A stretch of DNA of 64,000 bases, from assembly GCA_036008465.1 (NCBI GenBank), contig DASYNP010000189.1, positions 1-64,000 of the forward strand, in the 5' to 3' direction. Both the position numbers and the translations under genes were made by a program. Origin of the DNA: DASPSM01 sp036008465. Lineage in GTDB: Bacteria > Planctomycetota > Planctomycetia > Planctomycetales > Planctomycetaceae. This document shows positions 17,637 to 25,678 of the stretch, piece after piece. The notes under the pieces were generated by a model that was not told the DNA's origin, did no database searches, and saw only the letters and a program-made list of their open reading frames with translations. Numbering within the stretch: the stretch's first letter is position 1; each line of letters opens with the position of its first letter.

Positions 17637-18854
17637 ATGAAGGTTTGTGTCGCACTCGAACAACGGTTCTACGGTACGCCGGACGGCGCGGTCTGGACCG
17701 ATGGACCCTGCGCGCGGCCGTTCTGGGATCGCTATCTCGAAGTGTTCGACGAAGTGCAGGCGATCGCCCGGGTCAAGCCCGTCGAAAAAGCGCCCTCTGG
17801 CGTCGTGCGTGCCGACGGCGAGGGCGTCGTGTTTTCGCCCGTGACCTATTACGTCGGGCCGCGCGACTACCTGCGTAAGGCGATCGCGGTGCGAAAGTCC
17901 GTGGTGGAAGGAGCCGGACGCGCCGACGCGATTATGCTGCGCGTTCCGTCGAATTTGGCCTCCGTGCTGGTTCCGACGCTCGTGCGCCGCGGGCAGCCGT
18001 TTGCCGTCGAGGTTGTCGGCGATCCGTACGACGCCTTTTCACCCGGAGCGGTGAAGCATCCTTTGCGACCGTTCTTGCGGCGCTGGTTTGCCCGCGAGCT
18101 GAGGCAACACTGCGGGCAGGCATTTGCCGCCGCCTACGTGACTGCCGAGGCTCTGCAGCGCCGGTATCCGGTGGGCCCGAATGGCCGGAGCTTTTACTTT
18201 TCCGACGTGCAGCTCAGCGGGCTGACTGCAAAGAACCCGCGGCCGGCGACGCAGAAAACGTCTTGGAAACTGATCACTGTCGGCTCGCTCGAACATCTCT
18301 ACAAAGCGCAGGACGTCCAGGTCGACGCGATCGCCCGTTGTCGGCAGCAGGGCTTGGACGTCGAGTTGATCCTGGTCGGAGACGGCCAGCATCGATCGGC
18401 CTTGGCCGACCGCGCCGCCCAGCTGGGAATCGCCTCGCACGTGTCCTTCCGCGGGCAACTCGCATCGGGCGAGCCCATTCGCGATGAGTTGGATCGGGCC
18501 GATCTGTTTCTGCTTCCGTCGCGGCAAGAGGGCCTGCCCCGCGCGATGATCGAAGCGATGGCCCGCGCCCTGCCGTGCATCGGCTCGACGGTCGGCGGCA
18601 TCCCCGAACTCTTGCCGCCCGAGGACATGGTGCCGCCGGGCGATGCCGACGCTCTCGCGCGAAAGATCCGCGAAGTCGTGTCGGATTCCCAGCGCATGCA
18701 GCGGATGTCAGCCCGCAACCTCGCACGGGCGGGCGATTTTCAGGAAGACGTGCTGCGCGAGCGCCGGATCGAGTTTTACCGTTACGTCCGCGATCGAACC
18801 GAGGAGTGGCTCTCGCGGTCCCAATCCCAGAGCCTCGTGACTGCGAATCTTTAA
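17637..18854 (+). CDS. Glycosyltransferase family 4 (GT-B)
   Basis: 405 aa. The C-terminal GT4 half is clear: KLITVGSLEHLYKAQDVQVDAI, ELILVGDGQHR, HVSFRGQL and LLPSRQEGLPRAMIEAMARALPCIGSTVGGIPELLP. The N-terminal half is more divergent (MKVCVALEQRFYGTPDGAVWTD), suggesting a specific acceptor. It starts 13 bp after the polymerase stop and so is co-transcribed. Confidence 0.88.
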   Translation: MKVCVALEQRFYGTPDGAVWTDGPCARPFWDRYLEVFDEVQAIARVKPVEKAPSGVVRADGEGVVFSPVTYYVGPRDYLRKAIAVRKSVVEGAGRADAIMLRVPSNLASVLVPTLVRRGQPFAVEVVGDPYDAFSPGAVKHPLRPFLRRWFARELRQHCGQAFAAAYVTAEALQRRYPVGPNGRSFYFSDVQLSGLTAKNPRPATQKTSWKLITVGSLEHLYKAQDVQVDAIARCRQQGLDVELILVGDGQHRSALADRAAQLGIASHVSFRGQLASGEPIRDELDRADLFLLPSRQEGLPRAMIEAMARALPCIGSTVGGIPELLPPEDMVPPGDADALARKIREVVSDSQRMQRMSARNLARAGDFQEDVLRERRIEFYRYVRDRTEEWLSRSQSQSLVTANL

Positions 18855-18905
18855 AAGCAAACAAACCTTCCCGCGTGGGGAAGCATCGGAACCAGAGCCC
18901 AAGCC

Positions 18906-21341
18906 GTGACGCAACAAAAAAAACTCGTGCATATCGTTACTTCGCCGATGACGGCGTGGGCGTTTTTGCGCGGGCAGTTGCGCTTCATGAAAGAGCGCGG
19001 CTTCGACGTCACGTTGATCAGCGCTCCCGGTTGGGAGTTGGAGGAGATTGCCAAACAAGAAGAGGCAACGGCAATCGCAGTGCCGATGCTGCGCGAGCCG
19101 GCGCCGTTGAGCGACGCCGTGACGCTGACGAGGCTGACGGCCCTTCTGCGACGGATTCGCCCGCAGATCGTGCATTGCGGGACGCCCAAGGCCAGCTTGT
19201 TGGGCGGGTTGGCGGCCCGATTCGCCGGCGTGCCGGCGCGGGTCATGACGCTTCACGGAATGCGTGCCGATGGTCTCTCGGGCCGAAAACGGGACCTGAT
19301 GCTGTTCCTCGAGCGGCTGTCGTGCCGCAGTGCTCAACGCATTTACTGCGTGGGTGAAAGCCTGAGATCGCGGGCCATCGAGCTGCGTCTGGCACCGCAG
19401 TCCAAGCTGCGAGTGCTGGGTGCAGGAACAGCCAATGGGATCGACGTGGAACGATTCTCACGCTCGCCGTCTTTGCTTGAGCGCAGCGAGGCCCTACGAC
19501 ATCGGCTTGGGTTGCCGGCGGGCGCCCCAGTCGTCGGATTTGTGGGACGGCTCGTTCGCGACAAGGGAGTGGCCGAGCTGATCGCCGCGTATGGTGAACT
19601 CAAGCGGAATTTTCCGAACTTGATTCTGCTTCTGGTCGGACCGCTCGAAGACTACGACGGGCTAGACCCCGAGCTGCGAAGCCAGATCACGACCGATCCG
19701 CAGATCGTCCACACCGGGTTCCTTGAAGACACGGCCGCGGCTTATCCGCTGATGACTTTGCTCGCCCTGCCGACCTATCGCGAGGGCTTTCCTTACGTCC
19801 CGATGGAAGCGGCCGCCATGGAGCTGCCCGTCGTTGCCACGCGAGTGACCGGCTGCGTCGATGCGGTGGTCGACGGCGTCACCGGCACGCTGGTGCCGGC
19901 TCGCGATGCCGCAGCCCTGGCCAGTGCAGTTGCCGCTTACCTCAAAGACTCATCGCTCTGCCGGAGGCACGGCCAGGCCGGCCGCGAGCGCGTCGAGCGC
20001 GAGTTCCGCCCCGAGCCGATCTGGCAAGCACTCTACGAGGAATACCTCGAACTGCTGCACGGATCGCGGCCGATCGAGAGAGCGCACGTCGCTGTCCCCG
20101 CACAATCTCCGCGCAGTGGCGAGCCGAAGGACGAACGGACAATTCGATTGGCGAGGCCGACCGTTCAAACATCGGAGTCGAACCGCATCTATCTCTCCGC
20201 GCCCCACATGAGCGGCCAGGAGCAGCAGTACATTCAAGAGGCCTTCGCCGAAAACTGGGTGGCGCCGGTCGGGCCGCACATCGATCGATTTGAGGCCGAA
20301 TTCGCCGAGAAGATCGGCGTCAAGCACGCCGTCGCGGTGTCGAGCGGCACAGCCGCGATGCACCTGGCGATCAGGCACCTGGCGATCAAACCGGGAGAAG
20401 AGGTCTTTTGTTCGACCGGCACGTTTGTGGCCACGGTCAATCCGGTGGTTTACGAAGGCGGCTGCCCCGTTTTCATCGACAGCGACCCGGCGACGTGGAA
20501 CCTCGATTGCAATCTGCTGTCTGAGGAACTCGAGCGCTGCGCCAAACGGGGCAGACTGCCGCGGGCCGTGATCGCCGTTGATCTGTATGGGCAGTGTGCC
20601 GACTGGGACGCTCTGCGGACCATTTGCGATTTTTACGAGGTCCCGCTGATCGAGGATGCCGCCGAGGCGCTCGGCGCGACCTACGGCGGCAAACCGGCCG
20701 GGAGCTTCGGCTGGGCCAATATCTTTTCGTTCAACGGAAACAAGATCATCACCACTTCGGGCGGCGGGATGCTGGCGACTGACGATTCGGCGCTGGCCAG
20801 TCGCGCCCGTTTCCTGGCGACCCAGGCCCGCGATCCGGCCCCGCACTACGAACACTCGGCGATCGGCTACAACTACCGCCTCAGCAATCTGCTGGCAGGC
20901 GTGGGCCGAGCCCAACTGCGCGTGCTCGATGAACGCGTCGCAGCCCGACGGGCGATTTTCGACCAGTATCAGTCGGCCCTGGGCGACCAGCCCGGCATTT
21001 CGTTCATGCCCGAGGCCAGTTACGGATGCGCAACGCGCTGGCTCTCTTGCATCCTGATCGACGCCGATGAATTCGGGGCGACGCGCGAGGACGTGCGGCT
21101 GCACCTCGAAACGCACAACATCGAATCGCGACCGGTCTGGAAGCCGATGCACGCTCAACCGGTCTTCGAGAACTGTCGGCACGTGGGGGGCGAGGTCGCT
21201 GAACAGCTCTTTGCCGACGGTCTTTGTCTCCCGAGCGGCAGCGCTCTGACGTCGGCCGACCTCGATCGCGTGATCACCGCTTTCTTGTCTGTCCCGCGAC
21301 GCAGGATTCGTCGCCCAGTTTCGGTCCCAGTGGAAGCATGA
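18906..21341 (+). CDS. Fusion: GT4 glycosyltransferase + DegT/DnrJ/EryC1 aminotransferase
   Basis: 811 aa from GTG 18906. Residues 1-385 form a PglA-like GT4 (VGRLVRDKGVAELI, TYREGFPYVPMEAAAMELPVV). After a polar linker (about 386-425), residues 426-811 form a PLP sugar aminotransferase with SSGTAAMHLA, DAAEALGATYGG (584 on) and the Schiff-base Lys613 in SFNGNKIITTSGGG, the PglE-like version. The reading frame is open throughout, with no stop or frameshift between domains. It would aminate the 4-keto sugar made by the 11320-13344 enzyme and also transfer a sugar. The last four bases (ATGA) overlap the next gene. Confidence 0.88.
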   Translation: MTQQKKLVHIVTSPMTAWAFLRGQLRFMKERGFDVTLISAPGWELEEIAKQEEATAIAVPMLREPAPLSDAVTLTRLTALLRRIRPQIVHCGTPKASLLGGLAARFAGVPARVMTLHGMRADGLSGRKRDLMLFLERLSCRSAQRIYCVGESLRSRAIELRLAPQSKLRVLGAGTANGIDVERFSRSPSLLERSEALRHRLGLPAGAPVVGFVGRLVRDKGVAELIAAYGELKRNFPNLILLLVGPLEDYDGLDPELRSQITTDPQIVHTGFLEDTAAAYPLMTLLALPTYREGFPYVPMEAAAMELPVVATRVTGCVDAVVDGVTGTLVPARDAAALASAVAAYLKDSSLCRRHGQAGRERVEREFRPEPIWQALYEEYLELLHGSRPIERAHVAVPAQSPRSGEPKDERTIRLARPTVQTSESNRIYLSAPHMSGQEQQYIQEAFAENWVAPVGPHIDRFEAEFAEKIGVKHAVAVSSGTAAMHLAIRHLAIKPGEEVFCSTGTFVATVNPVVYEGGCPVFIDSDPATWNLDCNLLSEELERCAKRGRLPRAVIAVDLYGQCADWDALRTICDFYEVPLIEDAAEALGATYGGKPAGSFGWANIFSFNGNKIITTSGGGMLATDDSALASRARFLATQARDPAPHYEHSAIGYNYRLSNLLAGVGRAQLRVLDERVAARRAIFDQYQSALGDQPGISFMPEASYGCATRWLSCILIDADEFGATREDVRLHLETHNIESRPVWKPMHAQPVFENCRHVGGEVAEQLFADGLCLPSGSALTSADLDRVITAFLSVPRRRIRRPVSVPVEA

Positions 21342-22087
21342 AGACTTCACCGACTCTCGCCGAACCGTTTGAGCCGAAGACGCGGCCGCCGGAAGTGCGC
21401 GACCAGTTCCGACCGTTCGGCAATCCGCTGCAGCGATTCGTCAAACGAACGATCGACGTCGTTGGCGCGGTCTTCGGATTGATTGTCCTGGCGCCGCTCT
21501 TCGCCGCGGTCGCTTTGACGGTCTGGGCGCGAATGGGCCGGCCGATCCTCTTCCGGCAGGTTCGGGCGGGCCGCAACGAAAAGCTGTTTCGACTATTCAA
21601 ATTTCGGACGATGACCAACGAACGCGAATCGACGGGCGAGCTGCGTCCCGATTCGGCCCGTTTGACGAAACTGGGCCGCTTTCTCAGAAGCAGCAGCCTC
21701 GACGAGCTGCCGCAGCTGATCAATGTGCTCGTGGGCGACTTGTCGCTGGTCGGACCGCGTCCCCTTCCGTTGCGGTATCTCCCACGGTACACGGACCGTC
21801 AACGGCTGAGGCACTGTGTGCGGCCGGGAATTACGGGACTAGCGCAGGTCAATGGGCGCAACCAGCTGGAGTGGGCCCAGCGTTTGGACCTCGACGTGGC
21901 TTATTGCGAGCAGATTTCGCTGTGGCTGGACGTCAAGATTCTCGCCGCGACCGTGCGCGAGGTCGCCCTGCGGCGCGGGGCGTTCGATAGCGGAAAGGCG
22001 CAGGAGTTTTGGGGCACTCAGAGCAAACCAGCCAACAGCCCCGACAGTTATCCGGTCGAAGAGAATGAGTTGGCTCATTTGAGTTGA
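21338..22087 (+). CDS. Phosphoglycosyl transferase (PglC/WbaP-type initiating sugar transferase)
   Basis: 249 aa. One N-terminal membrane helix (KRTIDVVGAVFGLIVLAPLFAAVALTVWA) precedes the conserved catalytic domain: GRPILFRQVRAGRN, FKFRTM, LGRFLRSSSLDELPQLINVL, GDLSLVGPRPLP and RPGITGLAQVNGRN. It transfers a sugar phosphate from a UDP-sugar to undecaprenyl phosphate, starting repeat-unit assembly. Small size (no extra four-TM domain) fits the PglC-like monotopic class. ATG 21338 overlaps the fusion gene stop (ATGA). Confidence 0.93.
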   Translation: MKTSPTLAEPFEPKTRPPEVRDQFRPFGNPLQRFVKRTIDVVGAVFGLIVLAPLFAAVALTVWARMGRPILFRQVRAGRNEKLFRLFKFRTMTNERESTGELRPDSARLTKLGRFLRSSSLDELPQLINVLVGDLSLVGPRPLPLRYLPRYTDRQRLRHCVRPGITGLAQVNGRNQLEWAQRLDLDVAYCEQISLWLDVKILAATVREVALRRGAFDSGKAQEFWGTQSKPANSPDSYPVEENELAHLS

Positions 22088-22165
22088 TGACAGATTGGAT
22101 GTAGACCGCCGACGTGTCGCGGCGCTCAGTCGAGAACTCTCCGCGAAACGGGATCAAGGTGTCGA

Positions 22166-23275
22166 ATGTTGTGGGATTTGGTCGAACCGGGCTCCGAACT
22201 CTGGACGGCGGCCCTGAGCGAGGTGCGGCACGATTTTTATCAGTTGCCGCCCTACGTTCAGCTGGGTGTCAGCCAGTACGAGGGTGGGAGTCCGTGCGCT
22301 TTCATCGCCCGCGACGCCGACGGACTGTTTCTCGCCCCCTTCATCTTGCGGCCGATTGACGTCGGGACCGGCGAAACTTCGCTCTTCGACGCGATCAGTC
22401 CTTATGGATACGCGTCGCCCGTGGTTTCGGTTCGTCCCGGCTGTGACCAGAACAAGTTCCTGGAACGGGCCATCGACGCGCTCATCGAGTGCCTGTTAGA
22501 GGCCAGAGTCGTCAGCGTTTTCTGCCGACTGCATCCGCTGCTTTCCCTGCCTCACGAACCGCTCGCCCGCCGGGGAATGGTCGTCGAGCATGGACCGACG
22601 GTTTATTGCGATCTCCGCCAATCGACAGAGGAACTCTGGCAGCAGACGCGCGCAACGGTCCGCAGGCAAATCCGGCGAGTTCAGTCGCAGGGTTTCGTTG
22701 CGGAAGAGGACACGGCCTGGCGTCATTACGACGAATTTCAGACGGTCTACGCAGACACGATGCGTCGGGTCGGGGCCTCGGAATGGTATTTTTTCGATCG
22801 GGAGCATTTTACCGAGCTGCACAGGGCCCTCGCTCGGGAGATGCATTTAATCGTCATCCGCTCGGGGGAGGTGGTGGTCTGCGCCGGCCTCTTTGCAGAG
22901 ACGTGCGGAATCGTTCAGTACCACCTGGCGGGCACGCGCGACGGGTATGAAAAAAGCGACGCGTCGAAATTATTGATTCATTACGCACGGCAGTGGGGCA
23001 AAGATCGCGGGAACGACGTGCTTCACCTCGGCGGAGGAGTCGGGGCCGCGCATGATTCCTTACTGCACTTCAAGGGAGGCTTTTCCAAGTTTCGCAGTGA
23101 CTTCCACACGTGGCGGCTGATCGTCGACGAACCAGCCTATTGCGAGCTGGTGGCCCAAAACCGGGCCCAAGCGTCGGTGACTGACGATTCGCCCAACGGA
23201 TTCTTCCCCGAATATCGCATTGACTATCCCAAGAACGTTTGCAGCGAGGATAAGCAAGAAGCCTCCTCGCATTAA
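22166..23275 (+). CDS. FemAB/GNAT-fold acyl- or aminoacyl-transferase-like protein
   Basis: 369 aa. The central motif TRATVRRQIRRVQSQGF followed by RHYDEFQTVYADTMRRVGASEWYFF and KSDASKLLIHYARQWGKDRGNDVLHLGGGVG matches the FemAB-like, acetyltransferase-6 layout found in exopolysaccharide loci. Such proteins add acyl or amino-acid groups to amines, so it could modify an amino sugar made here. No left-handed beta-helix acetyltransferase (PglD type) is present, making this a candidate for N-acylation. Substrate not determined. Confidence 0.7.
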   Translation: MLWDLVEPGSELWTAALSEVRHDFYQLPPYVQLGVSQYEGGSPCAFIARDADGLFLAPFILRPIDVGTGETSLFDAISPYGYASPVVSVRPGCDQNKFLERAIDALIECLLEARVVSVFCRLHPLLSLPHEPLARRGMVVEHGPTVYCDLRQSTEELWQQTRATVRRQIRRVQSQGFVAEEDTAWRHYDEFQTVYADTMRRVGASEWYFFDREHFTELHRALAREMHLIVIRSGEVVVCAGLFAETCGIVQYHLAGTRDGYEKSDASKLLIHYARQWGKDRGNDVLHLGGGVGAAHDSLLHFKGGFSKFRSDFHTWRLIVDEPAYCELVAQNRAQASVTDDSPNGFFPEYRIDYPKNVCSEDKQEASSH

Positions 23276-23360
23276 GAATAAGACGTTGCGATCACAGAAC
23301 GATCGCTGAATCCCCAAGCAAGGGATCGAAACACGGATTGTCCGATAAGTGCCCGAATCC

Positions 23361-24404
23361 ATGAACATCCTGCTGACCTGTGCCGGCCGCCGAAATTACC
23401 TGATCGAGTTCTTTCAGGCTGAACTCGCCGGGCGCGGCCGCGTGATCGCCTGCGACACGAGCACCGCGGCTCCTGCTCTTGCGATCGCGGACGAGGGGAT
23501 CATCGTTCCACGGATGGACGACCTGGGCTATTTCGACGCCCTCCTGGCGATCTGCCACGAGCATCAGGTTCGCCTGCTGATTTCGGTCAACGACCTCGAG
23601 CTGGCCGGATTGGCCAAGCACGCCGAGCGCTTTCGGGAGATCGGCACGATTGTCGTCGTGGCGAACGCCGACGTGATCGCGACCTGCCAGGACAAATGGG
23701 CGACTTTCAAATTCCTGCGCTCGTGCGACATCGCAACTCCGGACACCTATCTCTGCCCCGACCGCGTGCGCAAGGCCCTGGCGAACGGGACGCTCAAGTT
23801 CCCGCTCGTCCTCAAGCCGCGCTGGGGGTCCAGCTCGATCGGCTTGGAGCGAATCGAAAACGACCGCGAGCTGTCGCTGGCCTACGAGTGGGGCATGATC
23901 CAGGTGCGGCGCTCGATGTTTTGGAATTTGAGCCAGGGTGACAGCGAAAACTGTCTCGTCTTCCAAGAGCAACTGCCGGGAGATGAATACGGCCTCGACA
24001 TCGTCAACGATCTCGAAGGCAACCATGTCGCCACGCTCATGCGGCAAAAGCTGGTCATGCGGTTTGGAAACACCGACCGCGCGATGACGGTCGAAGACCA
24101 CCGGCTCGAGCGCCTGGGGGAGATCATCGGCCGGCGGCTCGCGCACATCGGCAGCCTCGATTGCGACTTGATGATGACGGAATCGGGGCCGCAGGTGATC
24201 GATCTCAATCCGCGAATCGGTGGAGGTTATCCGTTTTCGCACCTGGCGGGAGCCAATCTTCCCGGCGCCCTGATCGCCTGGGCAAACGGCGAAGAGGCCG
24301 ATCCGGCCTGGTTCAAGCCTCAGCCGGGGGTGGTGGCTTCAAAATGCGACGAAGTGGTGGTTGTTAACTCGATCGACAGTCATGCGAGGAGAGTGCTGTG
24401 TTGA
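23361..24404 (+). CDS. ATP-grasp enzyme (carbamoyl-phosphate-synthase-like)
   Basis: 347 aa. An N-terminal Rossmann-like pre-ATP-grasp domain (MNILLTCAGRRNYLIEFFQ) is followed by ATP-grasp motifs: QDKWATFKFLRS, FPLVLKPRWGSSSIGLERI, and the metal-binding end GPQVIDLNPRIGGGYPFSH. Members ligate a carboxylate to an amine through an acyl phosphate, or form carbamoyl phosphate. In this cluster a sugar decoration role is likely (inference). ATG 23361 matches the conserved N-terminus; an in-frame GTG at 23349 is an alternative. It overlaps the next gene by 7 bp. Confidence 0.8.
   Translation: MNILLTCAGRRNYLIEFFQAELAGRGRVIACDTSTAAPALAIADEGIIVPRMDDLGYFDALLAICHEHQVRLLISVNDLELAGLAKHAERFREIGTIVVVANADVIATCQDKWATFKFLRSCDIATPDTYLCPDRVRKALANGTLKFPLVLKPRWGSSSIGLERIENDRELSLAYEWGMIQVRRSMFWNLSQGDSENCLVFQEQLPGDEYGLDIVNDLEGNHVATLMRQKLVMRFGNTDRAMTVEDHRLERLGEIIGRRLAHIGSLDCDLMMTESGPQVIDLNPRIGGGYPFSHLAGANLPGALIAWANGEEADPAWFKPQPGVVASKCDEVVVVNSIDSHARRVLC
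24387..24391 (+). promoter_or_regulatory. Ribosome-binding site for the flavin oxidoreductase
   Basis: AGGAG lies 6 bp before GTG 24398, inside the end of the ATP-grasp gene. It supports a GTG start with 7-bp overlap and coupled translation. Confidence 0.55.
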
Positions 24405-25639
24405 ATTCTGAGTCACGTTGTCAATTCGCGATCGTGGGCGCTGGGCCTTACGGACTGGCTGTCGGAGCGCACTTGCGCGCGGGCGGATGCGATGTGCGAA
24501 TCTTCGGCAAGCCGATGGACTTCTGGGCCAGCCAAATGCCCAAAGGCATGTTGCTGCGCTCGCCTCGCACCGGATCGCACATTTCCGATCCGACCCACGC
24601 GTTCTCGCTCGCCAACTACGAAACGGCAAACAACTGCACAATTCCGAAAGCGATGCCGCTCGAGACCTTCGTCCACTACGGCCGATGGTTCCAGTCGCAG
24701 GCCCTTCCCGACGTCGAGGAACGGCACGTGGTTGCGATCGACCAATCGGGTGACGGGTTTGTGCTTTCGCTCGACGATGGGGAATCTCTCGAAGCGCAGA
24801 ACGTCGTGGTCGCCACGGGAATCGGCGCCTTTCCGAATTACCCGCCCGTGTTCGCGTCGCTGCCGAAGGAACTCGCTTCACACACGAGCGACCGGGCCAA
24901 CTGCGACCTGGGGCGTTTCGCGGGCAAACGCGTCGCCGTGATCGGCGGAGGACAAAGCGCCCTCGAATCGGCCGCACTGCTTCATGAAAACGGCGCGGAG
25001 GTGGAGGTCCTGATCCGACAGCCGCTCGTCCGCTGGTTGAAAAACAGTTCGTGGCTCGAAGCGCTCATGGACCTGCCGATCAACCCGTTTCAGACGCCCG
25101 GCAAAATCGGACCGATCGGAATCAATTGGCTGATCGAGAACCCGCGACTGTTTACCTCGTTCCCGCGGTCGATGCAGGATCGGATGGCGACCCGCGCCAT
25201 TCGTGCGGCCGGAAGCAGTTGGCTGCGTCCCCGCACCGCCGCGGTGACGATCACGCCGGGTCGACATGCAAACTCAGCAGCGGCGCGTGGAGAGAAGGCG
25301 GTCCTGCAGCTCAACGACGGCACTGAAAGTGTCTTTGACCACGTGCTGTTGGGGACAGGCTACCGCGTCTCGGTGTCGCGAATGAGCTTCCTGCCTGGCG
25401 ACCTGTCTCAGTCGATCCGCACCGTGAAGGGTTATCCGGTGCTCAACCGGGGCTTCGAGTCGTCCGTGCGAGGTCTTTACTTCGTCGGCGCGAGCGGTGC
25501 GTATTCGTTCGGTCCGCTGTGCCGCTTTGTCGCGGGAACGCCCTACACGGCAACCACGCTGGCCCGATTTGCGGTCAAGCAGACCAAGACGCAGAGGCGC
25601 CAGAGCCTCGTCGTTGCCGCGGAAGCGCAGCGAGCCTGA
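24398..25639 (+). CDS. FAD/NAD(P)-dependent oxidoreductase (SidA/FMO-like)
   Basis: 413 aa. An N-terminal FAD-binding GAGPYG motif (about 14-19), a second dinucleotide motif VIGGGQSALESA (about 186-197), and the C-terminal GTGYRVSV plus FVGASGAYSFGP segment. The layout resembles lysine/ornithine N-monooxygenases and related flavin monooxygenases, which hydroxylate amines or carbons. It is the last gene of the cluster and is coupled to the ATP-grasp gene, so both probably act on one product. The substrate is not known. The next genes lie on the opposite strand. Confidence 0.78.
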   Translation: MLNSESRCQFAIVGAGPYGLAVGAHLRAGGCDVRIFGKPMDFWASQMPKGMLLRSPRTGSHISDPTHAFSLANYETANNCTIPKAMPLETFVHYGRWFQSQALPDVEERHVVAIDQSGDGFVLSLDDGESLEAQNVVVATGIGAFPNYPPVFASLPKELASHTSDRANCDLGRFAGKRVAVIGGGQSALESAALLHENGAEVEVLIRQPLVRWLKNSSWLEALMDLPINPFQTPGKIGPIGINWLIENPRLFTSFPRSMQDRMATRAIRAAGSSWLRPRTAAVTITPGRHANSAAARGEKAVLQLNDGTESVFDHVLLGTGYRVSVSRMSFLPGDLSQSIRTVKGYPVLNRGFESSVRGLYFVGASGAYSFGPLCRFVAGTPYTATTLARFAVKQTKTQRRQSLVVAAEAQRA

Positions 25640-25678
25640 CACGCGATCCGAACGGCAACTTCTGGGAAATACGTCGGC

